A stretch of DNA of 64,000 nucleotides, taken from positions 62,001 through 126,000 of the forward strand of contig BIFP01000048.1 in the NCBI GenBank assembly GCA_005402585.1, given 5' to 3'. A program made the translations under genes and the position numbers. Below, in pieces: positions 50,982-59,510 of the stretch; position 1 is the stretch's first letter; every line of letters begins with the position of its first letter. This DNA is from Micromonosporaceae bacterium KJ-029. GTDB lineage: Bacteria; Actinomycetota; Actinomycetes; Mycobacteriales; Micromonosporaceae. The notes under the pieces were generated by a model that was given only the letters and a program-made list of their open reading frames with translations, ran no database searches and was not told the DNA's origin.

Positions 50982-52503
50982 CACCGCTCCCCTCCGCGCC
51001 GTTGCCCGCCTCTGGCAGGCTCCCGAGCGTGAACTCCCCGACCGAGGACTCCTCCTCCACCCTGAGGCCGGTGGCCTGCGCGAACAGGCCGGAGTCGCTG
51101 TTGCCGAGCGCACAGCAGGCCAGGCCCATCGCCGCAGCGGTCAGATACATGCTCTCGTAAAGAACACCCACGTCCTTCAGCGTGGTCGCGTAGGCCATGT
51201 TCTCGTACTTCCAGCTCAATCGCGTGAATCTGGCTCCCATGATGACGAGCACCTGGGGCGACTCCCTGGCCCCGCTCACCACCCGCGCGTGTTCCAGGAG
51301 CATGGAACACTGGGACGCCGACGCCGAGATCGGCTCCAGCCCGTGCTCCAACGGGCGGTAGCGATACAGTCCCTTCTCGACCCCCGTACACCGGCCGATC
51401 ACGAGGTACAGCTCCAGCTCGTAGGCCCCGCCGCCGCTCGGGTACGGACGCACGCTGCACTCGTAGCTCTTCGGATCGCTCTCGTCGGCTGGCACGACCC
51501 GATCCACGCGTGCCACCCGATAGAGGAACTCCCCCAGTTGCCAGGCGGTCAGCGGCTTCGCTCCGTGGTTTCGCGTCGACTTCCTTCGGGCAACCACCTC
51601 AGTGAAGCTGATATCGGCGGTCCCTCCAGGGCCTTCACGCTCCAGCTTCACCATCTTCTCGGCCTCGAAGGCACTCGCCCGCAACGCCGGGGTGGGCGGC
51701 ACCGAACCGGCGAACCGCCAGGTCGCGCCCGTCGGGCCGGGATGGAGCCCCAACCGGCTGGCATGGTGGAACATGACATCGGCTGGCTGGCGCTGGATCA
51801 GAAGCTGGTCGCCCTCCTCCGCGAGCAGCCCCTCGTCATCGACCTCACCGAGGACGCCGGTCGCAGCCAGCACCGTGAGCAGGTTGACCGCCTGCTCCCC
51901 ACCCACGTTCCGCGTCAGGTCCTCGATCAGGTCCGCCGGAGCGCACGCCCGCTGGGCGGTCTGTTCGAGAACGCTCCCGAGGCACGATCCTCGCGATTCG
52001 AGGACGAACCCGTGGAGCGGGCTCCCGATCTCCCAGGCGTCGGCCACCCGCCGTACCGTCACGTACTGCGAGAGCCGGACGGGCCTTCGGGGCGGCTCGA
52101 GCGGCAACGCGAGTCGTGCCGTCCGGCTCGCCGGGCGTGCGACCAGCTGTGCTGCGCTTCCGGCGCCGCCGACCGAGATCCGGAGTAACCGGCCCGACAG
52201 CAGTCGATTGATCTCCAGGGAGAGCCGGTCACCGGCGAGCACGCCCGGCGGCTCGGCCTTACCTGTCCTGCTGCCAATGCTCCGGTGCTCGCCCAGGGCT
52301 TTGAGGACCTGGTAGGTCTCGCCGTCCAGCGCCTTGATGACCCATCTCAGCATCCAGGCATCCTGCTGGTGCCGCACGATGAGAGTGTCGTCGCCGGCTG
52401 CGGTGATGGAGGCCCAGTCCTCCAGCGTCCAGGTCAGGGTCGAGCGAGCCGAGGCCGTCTCCAGGTCCGTCGACGGAAACAGGGCCGTGTCGGTCTTGGT
52501 CAT
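50968..52503 (-). CDS. SagB/ThcOx-type azoline dehydrogenase (FMN)
   Basis: 511 aa. The C-terminal about 230 residues form a nitroreductase-fold McbC/SagB domain: FTEVVARRKSTRNHGAKPLTAWQLGEFLYRVARV, RPYPSGGGAYELELYLVIGRC, GLYRYRPLEHGLEPIS, KYENMAYATTLKDVGVLYESMYLTAAAMGLACCALGN. The N-terminal half (about 1-260) is an RRE-like/helical region seen in long SagB proteins. It oxidises azolines to azoles with FMN. It lies between the fused E1-like protein and ligase B in one leftward operon. Confidence 0.9.
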   Translation of the reverse strand: MTKTDTALFPSTDLETASARSTLTWTLEDWASITAAGDDTLIVRHQQDAWMLRWVIKALDGETYQVLKALGEHRSIGSRTGKAEPPGVLAGDRLSLEINRLLSGRLLRISVGGAGSAAQLVARPASRTARLALPLEPPRRPVRLSQYVTVRRVADAWEIGSPLHGFVLESRGSCLGSVLEQTAQRACAPADLIEDLTRNVGGEQAVNLLTVLAATGVLGEVDDEGLLAEEGDQLLIQRQPADVMFHHASRLGLHPGPTGATWRFAGSVPPTPALRASAFEAEKMVKLEREGPGGTADISFTEVVARRKSTRNHGAKPLTAWQLGEFLYRVARVDRVVPADESDPKSYECSVRPYPSGGGAYELELYLVIGRCTGVEKGLYRYRPLEHGLEPISASASQCSMLLEHARVVSGARESPQVLVIMGARFTRLSWKYENMAYATTLKDVGVLYESMYLTAAAMGLACCALGNSDSGLFAQATGLRVEEESSVGEFTLGSLPEAGNGAEGSGDANG

Positions 52504-52572
52504 GGCCTCACCTCCACTCTCGATGATCCGGGCGGTGATCTGCCGGCCCGTCCCCGCTGCTGGCGCAGGTCG

Positions 52573-54624
52573 TCACAGGCTCACCTCCGGGCTCGACGGC
52601 CCGGGTGGGCCGGTCACCAACGCGGACAGCACCCGGTGCCGCGCCCGGCCGTGGCTCGACGGTTCCAGGAGGCGTGCCGGCAGCTTGAGCATCAACTGGG
52701 AGGCGCCCCCCAGCTCGCCGGCGATCAACGACAGATAGTGGGCAAGGGCCGCGGAGCGCTGGATCAATGAGGCGTACGCGGCGGCCCCACGTTGACAGAC
52801 CACCGCTTGCAGGTCGGCGCCGATCACGATGGCCGTGGAGCCTCCCGCGCCGGCCCTCGTCAGGGTCGCGCGAAGCACGTCCCTTTGCCCGACGCCGGTG
52901 TCGAGGCGGGTCCGTCCCAGGTACGTCCCATCCTCGATCCGGGCCTCGCTCAGCTCGTCGGTGCCGTTCCAGCAGTGGATGACGAGATCGTCGAGAACCG
53001 CTGGCGCGACCCGGGCAAGCCTCTCGACCCCCAGGCTGAGCCAGGTGTCGGTGTCGGGCAACGCGCTCGGCGGGGACTCTGGAGCGTGCGAATCCGTCTC
53101 ACCGTCGGCGGCGATGTCGACGTCGATGACCGTCAGCGCCTGTTCACCGACGGCCAGATCGAGGGCGGAATGTATCGACTCGGGTGACCACTGCGCAGAA
53201 ATCGCGGGACGCAGCCCCAGCTGTGTTCCACGATGCAGCAGCTGGGCCGTCAGAAGCCCGGCGTCCTGGAACACCACTCTCCGGCCGAACCGCCCGAAGC
53301 AGACCTCGGCTCCGGTGAAGTTGCCAGTGATACAGACACGGTGCCGGGTCGCCGGCTGGCCGCCGCCATCTGTCGGCCAGCTCAGCGGGATGAGCTCGCC
53401 TTCGTACGGGTCGTAGTAGGCTCCGCCTCGGATCAGCGCATGCTCGTGCGGGAGCAGGTAAACCGAACTCGTCCCCACGCCCTCGACTGTCGGCAACCTC
53501 CGGTATCGAATTCCGGTGACCTTCCCACGGCTCTCGACAGGGTCGGCCGCCAACGTCAGGTCCAGCAACGACAACACTCGCCCCGGAAGCTCCATCCCAC
53601 GGGCCGCCGCCAGTTGCCGCATCGGCGGCATGTTGAAGTGCCTCCGCCGGAAGACGGACTGGCTCCTGACCGATGACCACCGCGCCGCACCGCCGTCACC
53701 CGCAACCGGTTCCTCGACGCTCTGCTCGTACCGCCAGGCCAGCTGCGCGGTGGGGTGGGGAGCCACCTGTCCCCTCAGTTCGTGGACTCCACACGCGGGA
53801 CAGGTGACATCCCCGCCCGCCAGCACCGAATCGGATTGCCTCGTCCGCAGGTCATAACGCACCGACATGGTCAGAATCTCGCGTGGAGCGAGCCCGCTCA
53901 GGTAGGAGAGGGCAGCCGCGCAGGCCAGCCCGACGCCCATGGACGTGTCCGGCCATGGTGCGTCGGCCCAGCCGAGGTGTTTCCCCGTGGGGCCGCCGCA
54001 GGCGTGACAGCGGCCACCGCGGCGGCCTCCGAGCACCGGCCCCACGAGAATCTCGTCGTCGCTACGGACCACCGGTAGCACCGCGGTCCCGTCCTGCCGA
54101 TGACCGGCGGTGGAGCCAGCACCCGGCCAGGTCAGGTCCACCACCAGGTCCACCGGGCGGGTGGCCGAAGTTGCCACTGCCGCCTCCGTGCCCCAGATGG
54201 TGAGCCGGCCGACGCCTGACTCCTCCAGCGTTCGTCTGATCTGCGCCGCCATCCACGGCTCACCGACGATCGCGACGTCGGCATGCTCCAGCCGTTGGCG
54301 CGCTTTCGCTGCGAGACCCGGACCGTAGCGGCCCTGGAGACTCACCAGGTAGTCGTTCGCCGGGACAGCAGAGCCGGCCTCGATGAGGCCGTGCTTCACC
54401 AGCGCCTCGATGGTCTGCTCGAGGTCGGCATCCGGAGCGGAGCCGCCAGCCGGCGCTTGCGGAGCAGGCTCCTCCGGCCCGACCAGAGACGCGCGCTTGA
54501 GGACTTCGATCGACCGCTCGTCGTGCACCGTTACGCGCATGCCGGGCTTGTCGACAACGAGCGAGTCATCCACTTCTCGCAAGGAGACGCCCGGGCTGAG
54601 CACCAGGCGGCGCGGCGATGCCAT
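52573..54624 (-). CDS. RRE/E1-like/nitroreductase-like fusion, azole-forming partner protein
   Basis: 683 aa from ATG 54624 (TGATG overlap with the preceding gene). Residues about 1-90 resemble a PqqD-like leader-recognition domain (LSPGVSLREVDDSLVVDKPG, then TIEALVKHGLIEAG). About 100-320 are an E1/ThiF-like F-protein domain with zinc Cys pairs CHACGG and CPACGV. About 340-683 resemble a second SagB/nitroreductase half: SSVYLLPHEHALIRGGAYYDPYEGELIPLSW, VFQDAGLLTAQLLHRGTQLGLRP and ALTVIDVDI. Predicted to bind the leader and serve cyclodehydratase and dehydrogenase steps. The flavin site of the second half was not verified. Confidence 0.78.
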   Translation of the reverse strand: MASPRRLVLSPGVSLREVDDSLVVDKPGMRVTVHDERSIEVLKRASLVGPEEPAPQAPAGGSAPDADLEQTIEALVKHGLIEAGSAVPANDYLVSLQGRYGPGLAAKARQRLEHADVAIVGEPWMAAQIRRTLEESGVGRLTIWGTEAAVATSATRPVDLVVDLTWPGAGSTAGHRQDGTAVLPVVRSDDEILVGPVLGGRRGGRCHACGGPTGKHLGWADAPWPDTSMGVGLACAAALSYLSGLAPREILTMSVRYDLRTRQSDSVLAGGDVTCPACGVHELRGQVAPHPTAQLAWRYEQSVEEPVAGDGGAARWSSVRSQSVFRRRHFNMPPMRQLAAARGMELPGRVLSLLDLTLAADPVESRGKVTGIRYRRLPTVEGVGTSSVYLLPHEHALIRGGAYYDPYEGELIPLSWPTDGGGQPATRHRVCITGNFTGAEVCFGRFGRRVVFQDAGLLTAQLLHRGTQLGLRPAISAQWSPESIHSALDLAVGEQALTVIDVDIAADGETDSHAPESPPSALPDTDTWLSLGVERLARVAPAVLDDLVIHCWNGTDELSEARIEDGTYLGRTRLDTGVGQRDVLRATLTRAGAGGSTAIVIGADLQAVVCQRGAAAYASLIQRSAALAHYLSLIAGELGGASQLMLKLPARLLEPSSHGRARHRVLSALVTGPPGPSSPEVSL

Positions 54625-55265
54625 CAGTCCCACAACTCCCGGTGCACCCGCAGCAACTCTCCATTGCCTCGGCCATGTCCGGCGGGCTCCGCGCATCGTT
54701 GGCAGCCGTGCACCCCCACCAGCACCTCCGTCCGCACTTTGAGTCCGTTCACGTGCAACAGGTGGACCGGTCGGGCCGGCGGGTGCCCGGCAGCGCCCAG
54801 CAGCCCGGCGAGCACCCCGGCGACGGAGTAGACGAGGTGGCGAGGTATGCCTTCGACATGCGCCGCCGGCGCGGGAACGTGGACACCGTCCAGCGGTATC
54901 TCGGTGCGCTTGTGTTGCTTCAGACGGACCTGTAGGCAGCGAAGGCACGGGCCGTCGTGCGGTGTCACATACGGTCCGACGACCACGTACGGATAGGTGT
55001 ATCCGACAAAGCACCATGGACGCCCGACCCGGTGGCTCGCGTCGTCGAACCTGTGCACTTCGTGCCAGTCGAAGCGCGGGGTGATGAGGACGGTCACCGT
55101 CCCGGCGCTCATCACCTCGGCCGGTTCCGTCGCTGCCTCCGAGAGCGGCACGAGGCGCACCCCCGGTGTGGGGTGGAGTGCCTCTGCCACGACGGCAGCG
55201 ACCCTGGCGGAGAAGCCGCCGTCTACCACGAGTTGTACGGGCGCATCCGCCGAGATCCCGGACAT
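54624..55265 (-). CDS. E1-like (Ocin-ThiF/F-protein) cyclodehydratase partner
   Basis: 213 aa; ATG immediately follows the YcaO stop (TAGATG). Short E1-like fold without the nucleotide P-loop: VEGIPRHLVYSVAGVLAGLLG and PYVVVGPYVTPHDGPCLRCLQVRL are typical of F proteins, with zinc Cys in CLRC and CQRC. F proteins and C proteins present the leader peptide to the YcaO cyclodehydratase. Here the D protein is separate and the partner functions are split over this gene and the fusion at 52573. Confidence 0.82.
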   Translation of the reverse strand: MSGISADAPVQLVVDGGFSARVAAVVAEALHPTPGVRLVPLSEAATEPAEVMSAGTVTVLITPRFDWHEVHRFDDASHRVGRPWCFVGYTYPYVVVGPYVTPHDGPCLRCLQVRLKQHKRTEIPLDGVHVPAPAAHVEGIPRHLVYSVAGVLAGLLGAAGHPPARPVHLLHVNGLKVRTEVLVGVHGCQRCAEPAGHGRGNGELLRVHRELWD

Positions 55266-56633
55266 CTACGTCACCGGGAGCGGGTAGGGGTTCAGGTCCG
55301 ACTCAGGTAGCACTCGATATCCCATCGACCGAGGTGCGTCGTAGAGTCTCCTCGATCCCAGGTACAGCGCAGATGGCCACACGGACAGGGGTTGCGCCTG
55401 GGGCACGATCACTCGGACACAGGCGAGGCCGGCCTCGGACACTTCCCGAGTCGTCAGATCCACGCCGTAGACCGAGCAGCCTCTCTCAAACAGCCGTTCC
55501 AGCACGAGTCGCAGGGCCTGCTGCGGGGCCAGATCACCATCGAGGCGCGGCTCCGCTCTCTTTCTCTCGTCGTAGCCGCTGACCAGGAAGTCGTACGCCC
55601 GCCGCCTGCTGCGCATTCCCGAGTAGGCCGCGCCGGCGTTGATGCTGTCGAAGTCCTGGAAATCCTCGGGGGGCTGCGTAGCCTCGATAGCCGGAGTGAA
55701 CCTCGAACATTCCAGGATGGCTTTCAGTGCGGCTTCGCGCTGGTCCAGGCTGCACGCGGTGGCCGTGGTCTGGGCGGTGTGCCTGCCATGCGGAGAGAAC
55801 TGCGTACACCACACCACCGGGATCCCGAAGTCCGTGGTGGCGTCGAAGAGGAAGGTTTTCACTCCTCGCCGGTCGTACCAGTTGACCACCTCCCTCGCCT
55901 CGTCAGTCAGGCACTCCTCACCAAGCGGTGGGATCGGCAACTGCTGGAGCCAGGTTGTCGCGCACGCATCGCGCTCCACTATCTCACACAGCGCCGCAAG
56001 CAGGGCCTTCGTCGGCGTCTCGTGGATGGCCGTTCCGGTCGAGAAGGGCAGCCAGAACCGCTCCGTCGGCCACCGCTGCGCGATGGAGTAGGTCATGACC
56101 GCGGGCACCATGACCTCGCCACCGCCGCGCAGATCGACGGCGGGGGTCCAGCGGATCTCCGCTTCCTTGTCCGGCCGGTCGATGAAACTGCTGAACGCCG
56201 CGATCTCCCGCTCCGAGAATCTCGCTATCTCGTTCAGGTCCAGCGCATCGGAGCCCAGGTCGGTCGCTCGGGCATGGGTGAACTGATCCGCATCGTAGAT
56301 CGACGCCGCATATCGTTCCAGGCCTTCGCAGATCGCCACGCGGGCCGCGTGAGCCGCATCGCCCCAGGCATGCCCGCTCCCCACTCCGGTAGCCCGATCC
56401 GATTCGGACCCGCGTACGTGGTTGACGTCCCCGGTGACGCTGTTGTAGGACCGGATCTTGGATGGCCGCCATCCCCCCCAGTATTCCGGTCCGGCAACTC
56501 CGAGCGCGCCGACCCAACCGGCAAACGCCCTCAGCGGCAACTCGGCGGCTGCCTCCTCGGCACCGCCCCACCGCGCGTCTCCAGTCCACGGCCCGGCGGA
56601 TCGAAGTTCGGGAACGTTCCTCGATCCTTCCAC
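55266..56633 (-). CDS. YcaO-domain azoline cyclodehydratase (D protein)
   Basis: 455 aa from GTG 56633 (GGAGGAG 9 nt upstream); upstream codons to 56711 lie in the control region. YcaO elements: GSESDRATGVGSGHAWGDAAHAARVAICEGLERYA, STGTAIHETPTKALLAALCEIVERDACATTWLQQL and TATACSLDQREAALKAILECSRF. The C-terminus is Pro-rich, ending SDLNPYPLPVT, like the PxPxP tail that sits in the active site of azoline cyclodehydratases. It activates amide O with ATP so that Cys or Ser side chains can close. First gene of the long leftward enzyme operon. Confidence 0.9.
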   Translation of the reverse strand: MEGSRNVPELRSAGPWTGDARWGGAEEAAAELPLRAFAGWVGALGVAGPEYWGGWRPSKIRSYNSVTGDVNHVRGSESDRATGVGSGHAWGDAAHAARVAICEGLERYAASIYDADQFTHARATDLGSDALDLNEIARFSEREIAAFSSFIDRPDKEAEIRWTPAVDLRGGGEVMVPAVMTYSIAQRWPTERFWLPFSTGTAIHETPTKALLAALCEIVERDACATTWLQQLPIPPLGEECLTDEAREVVNWYDRRGVKTFLFDATTDFGIPVVWCTQFSPHGRHTAQTTATACSLDQREAALKAILECSRFTPAIEATQPPEDFQDFDSINAGAAYSGMRSRRRAYDFLVSGYDERKRAEPRLDGDLAPQQALRLVLERLFERGCSVYGVDLTTREVSEAGLACVRVIVPQAQPLSVWPSALYLGSRRLYDAPRSMGYRVLPESDLNPYPLPVT

Positions 56634-56692
56634 TCTGGACCGCTCCTCCCTGACCCGAACACCGGCCGGACGACCGCGATCGGATCCGGATC

Positions 56693-56714
56693 TTGACGTA
56701 CTCAAGTACATCAA
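56693..56714. promoter_or_regulatory. 22-bp dyad between the cyclodehydratase and hydrolase genes
   Basis: Imperfect palindrome TTGA-n-GTACT-nn-AGTAC-n-TCAA; 18 of 22 positions are symmetric. It lies 60 nt upstream of the leftward YcaO start and about 150 nt upstream of the rightward hydrolase. TTGACG and TTGATG at its ends could be -35 elements in either direction. Likely a regulator binding site for the cluster. Confidence 0.5.
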
Positions 56715-56860
56715 ACCGTATGCGGGCTCGCAAGACGCGGGCCGCAGGTGGGTGACCGCGCCCGCGATCTCCGCTGTTGGTGCCGGTAGGACTCCTCACA
56801 TACGCTGTGACCACCCTTCCCGGTCATGGCGCGATGCCACAGGTTGGAGGTCCTCGTTTC

Positions 56861-57979
56861 ATGCCGAGCCCGGACTCCGAGGCGAGCCCCGCTTCGCTCG
56901 AGGCAATGCCGGTGACGCGAGGCTTACTGACCTCGTGGATAGACTCCGGGCAACTCCTGGGGGCCTATCTCTACCTGTCCCACAAACGACGGGTAATCGC
57001 CGACGCGGCGGTCGGCAGGTGCTCGCCCGAACGCGTCGCCAGGTCTTCCGATATCGGTCGCCTGTACTGCGGAGTGAAGCCGTTGGTTGCCGCCTGCCTG
57101 GCGAATGCCGTGCAGGATGGCCGATTGAGTTTCGACACACCGGTACGTGAACTCGTCGACGTGCCGCACACCGAGCAGTGGAAAGCCATCACCGTCCGGA
57201 GCCTGCTGACGCACTCCAGTGGGCTCTGGCCGTCTCACGACAATCCCTACTCCGTCTCCTTCGCGTCCTACCTGACCATGATCAAGCGCGGCGCGTTGGA
57301 GCCGGCTCGGTGGGCGGCGCAGCCCATCTACAACACGACCGTCGCGTGGCACCTTCTCGCCGCAATCCTGGAATCTTCATACAATCGATCGATCGACGGG
57401 GTGCTCCGGGAGGTTGTCGCGCGGCCCATCGCGGCGGACACCCTGTGCCTGGTGCATCCCCCCGCTGACGGATACGCGCCGCTCCACGTAATTGGGCCCT
57501 CCGCCACGTTCCAGGAACTCGCCGACGCACCCCGACGCGCGCTTTTCTCGCGCGCCAACCCCGCGCACGGCGGCTTTTCCCGCAACGCCGAGGTCGGGCG
57601 CTTCTACGAGGAGTTGCTTGAGTGCCGCTCGGGCAGCGGTGGATTGCTGGAGGCCCGGATCGCCAGCGAGATGACGCAACCGCATGTCACTCTCAATGAA
57701 GGCTCCCGCCAAGAGCACCGGTGGGGGCTCGGCTTCGAGGTGTCCGTGGCGCCGAGGTACTTCGCCGTCGAGTGGGGTAAGGAAAGTTTCGGGCACACCG
57801 GCGCCATCGGGTACGTCGCCCAGAGCCCACCCCGGGTGTTCTTCGTCGCTCTCGCCGACCCCGAGAGCGGCCTTGCCCTCTCTGTCCGGCTCGCCAGCGT
57901 CGACGCCCGGAGCGGATGGCGGTTGGCGCAACTCGGCCGCTCTCTGACCGCGGATCTCGCCGACCATCACCTGGCGTGA
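56861..57979 (+). CDS. Beta-lactamase-fold hydrolase with Cys in place of catalytic Ser
   Basis: 372 aa from ATG 56861 (GGAGG 10 nt upstream). Class C beta-lactamase/PBP-like fold: LLTSWIDSGQLLGAYLYLSHKRRVI, then LYCGVKPLVAACLANAVQDGRLSFDTPV, where the usual SxxK motif reads CGVK. The Tyr motif is PIYNTTVAWHLL (YxN-like), and the third box is GHTGAIGY. The nucleophile would therefore be Cys (TGC at about 57077). No signal peptide, so probably cytoplasmic. Divergent from the cyclodehydratase operon and sharing its control region. Candidate roles are leader removal, amide or thioester hydrolysis, or peptide transfer; none is proven. Confidence 0.8.
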   Translation: MPSPDSEASPASLEAMPVTRGLLTSWIDSGQLLGAYLYLSHKRRVIADAAVGRCSPERVARSSDIGRLYCGVKPLVAACLANAVQDGRLSFDTPVRELVDVPHTEQWKAITVRSLLTHSSGLWPSHDNPYSVSFASYLTMIKRGALEPARWAAQPIYNTTVAWHLLAAILESSYNRSIDGVLREVVARPIAADTLCLVHPPADGYAPLHVIGPSATFQELADAPRRALFSRANPAHGGFSRNAEVGRFYEELLECRSGSGGLLEARIASEMTQPHVTLNEGSRQEHRWGLGFEVSVAPRYFAVEWGKESFGHTGAIGYVAQSPPRVFFVALADPESGLALSVRLASVDARSGWRLAQLGRSLTADLADHHLA

Positions 57980-58145
57980 GTCCGGTCGCCCGGCATCACC
58001 GCCTCGCGGGGCGCAGCCCCACCATCCTGCCGGTCGTGACCGGCGGCCGGTCTCCCCCGGGGTCGCCGTAATGCGGATCCACCGGCGGATACGGTGGAGC
58101 GGCAGGTGGTGTCAGGCGGGGCGACCCGGGGCGGGAGATGTTGAG

Positions 58146-58475
58146 ATGATCTTCATTACGGCGAAGTTCCGGGTGCTGCCCGAGCACGCCGACCGGTGGC
58201 CGGAGATCGCCGCCGACTTCACCCGGGCCACCCGCGCCGAGCCGGGCTGCCTGTGGTTCGACTGGTCCCGCAGCGTCGACGACCCGACCGAGTACGTCCT
58301 GGTCGAGGCGTTCCGCGACGGGGACGCCGGTGCGGCGCACGTACAGTCCGAGCACTTCAAGCAGGCGCAGCAGGCCCTGCCGCCGCACCTCGCCGAGACG
58401 CCCCGCATCGTCAATTTCACGATCCCGCAGGACGACTGGTCCGAACTCGGCGAGATGGCCGTACCCGGACGCTGA
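58146..58475 (+). CDS. Antibiotic biosynthesis monooxygenase (ABM)-family protein
   Basis: 109 aa. Ferredoxin-like ABM fold: FITAKFRVLPEHADRWPEIAADFTRATRAEPGCLWFDWSRSVDDP and EAFRDGDAGAAHVQSEHFKQAQQALPPHLAETP. Similar to putative quinol monooxygenases (YgiN type) that act without cofactor as dimers. It is separated from the RiPP genes by about 170 nt and shows no direct link to them. Ribosome site GGGAGA upstream. Confidence 0.85.
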   Translation: MIFITAKFRVLPEHADRWPEIAADFTRATRAEPGCLWFDWSRSVDDPTEYVLVEAFRDGDAGAAHVQSEHFKQAQQALPPHLAETPRIVNFTIPQDDWSELGEMAVPGR

Positions 58476-58517
58476 CCGCCACCGGCGCCGCCGATCGGAC
58501 AGCTCTGGCGGTGCCCG

Positions 58518-58850
58518 CTACGGGCGGATGTCCAGGGCGCCGATCAGGCCGTCGCGGATGGTGAAGCGGTGGCGCAGCCGGACCGGGCTGCCCGGAAACG
58601 TGCCCGTGACGAGGGTGGTCACCACGAAGGTTCCGCCGGCCTCCTCCTCGACCTGCTCCGGTACGGCGTCGTAGGAGAACTCGGCGGCGGTCCGCTCGCG
58701 CCAGGCGCGGATCGCGGCCGGGCCCTCGTACGTCTGGTCCTCGTCGGCGACGATCGCGTCGTCCGCGAAACAGGCGACGAAGGCGTTGATGTCCGTTTCG
58801 CCGATCACCTGGTAGTAGCGGGCGATCACGTCGGGAACCGTGGCCGTCAT
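58518..58850 (-). CDS. SnoaL-like (NTF2-fold) protein
   Basis: 110 aa. NTF2/SnoaL-type fold: VIARYYQVIGETDINAFVACFADDAIVADEDQTYEGPAAIRAWRER, then FSYDAVPEQVEEEAGGTFVVTTLVTGTFPGSPVRLRHRFTIRDGLIGALDI. Such small proteins are cyclases, isomerases or ligand-binding proteins; this one cannot be assigned further. Convergent with the ABM gene. Confidence 0.85.
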   Translation of the reverse strand: MTATVPDVIARYYQVIGETDINAFVACFADDAIVADEDQTYEGPAAIRAWRERTAAEFSYDAVPEQVEEEAGGTFVVTTLVTGTFPGSPVRLRHRFTIRDGLIGALDIRP

Positions 58851-59028
58851 TGGGCCTCTCCTCGGTCGGGACGCACGGCGCGTCGCGGGGTGGTCGCGGG
58901 TGGGTTACCACGTACGCGCCCCGATAGGCGTCCTCCCGGTCGGAAACAACACCGGGCGGGCGCTGCGGCGTCCCCGGCCGTACGCCAGGGACAGCCGCAC
59001 CGCCCGTCCGGCACCAGGGGCCAGCGGC

Positions 59029-59346
59029 TCAGTCGAAGTCTGCGGGGCTGAACTCCCGCAGCTCCACCAGCACCAGCCAGTTGCCGGAGTTGTCCCGGGC
59101 GACGGCCTCCACCCCGGCCCGCAGCAGATCCTGGGCCCACTCGATGCGCCGCCGGGACAGGTACGCCGCCGGCGACAGCCCGTACGTGGCGGTGAACAGC
59201 CGCTGGAAGTGGTACTTGCTGATTCCGGCGACCGCCGCCACGGCCGCGAGGTCCAGCGGCTCGGTGTAGTGGCGGTCCATGTGGTCGCGTGCCCGTCTCA
59301 GGTGCACCAACAGGTCACCGGGGGCGCGTCGGGGCGAGGAACTCAT
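59029..59346 (-). CDS. Truncated AraC-type regulator ending in a glyoxalase (VOC)-like tail
   Basis: 105 aa from ATG 59346 (GTG 59349 is adjacent). Residues about 12-75 are the first half of an AraC DNA-binding domain: LLVHLRRARDHMDRHYTEPLDLAAVAAVAGISKYHFQRLFTATYGLSPAAYLSRRRIEWAQDLLRAG. The second helix-turn-helix is missing. Instead the protein continues as VEAVARDNSGNWLVLVELREFSPADFD, which matches the last strand and tail of VOC/glyoxalase proteins (GNWLVLV). AraC genes of this kind are often followed by a VOC gene, so an internal deletion joining the two is likely. DNA binding is doubtful. Confidence 0.78.
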   Translation of the reverse strand: MSSSPRRAPGDLLVHLRRARDHMDRHYTEPLDLAAVAAVAGISKYHFQRLFTATYGLSPAAYLSRRRIEWAQDLLRAGVEAVARDNSGNWLVLVELREFSPADFD

Positions 59347-59396
59347 CACCGCCGAGCCTAGGCACCAGATCTGACGGCAACTCGGTAACAGCCCGT

Positions 59397-59409
59397 ATCC
59401 GTAACGGAT
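59397..59409. promoter_or_regulatory. Small perfect dyad upstream of the PucR gene
   Basis: ATCCGT-A-ACGGAT, 6-bp arms, between the AraC relic and the PucR regulator. Possible operator; no other copy was found in the window. Confidence 0.3.
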
Positions 59410-59510
59410 CAGCCTGGTCAGGCGCTCTTTACCGGTGTAGACAGAATGCTGATCATGATGGACGCGCCGGGCTGGTTCCGGACAGGGTCCGAAGCCGGAA
59501 GGGGGGCCTT

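Noticed and set aside
42990..56633. Cluster as a thiopeptide or lanthipeptide system
   Set aside because: No LanB/LanC-type dehydratase, cyclase or pyridine synthase gene is present, and the core has few Ser/Thr.
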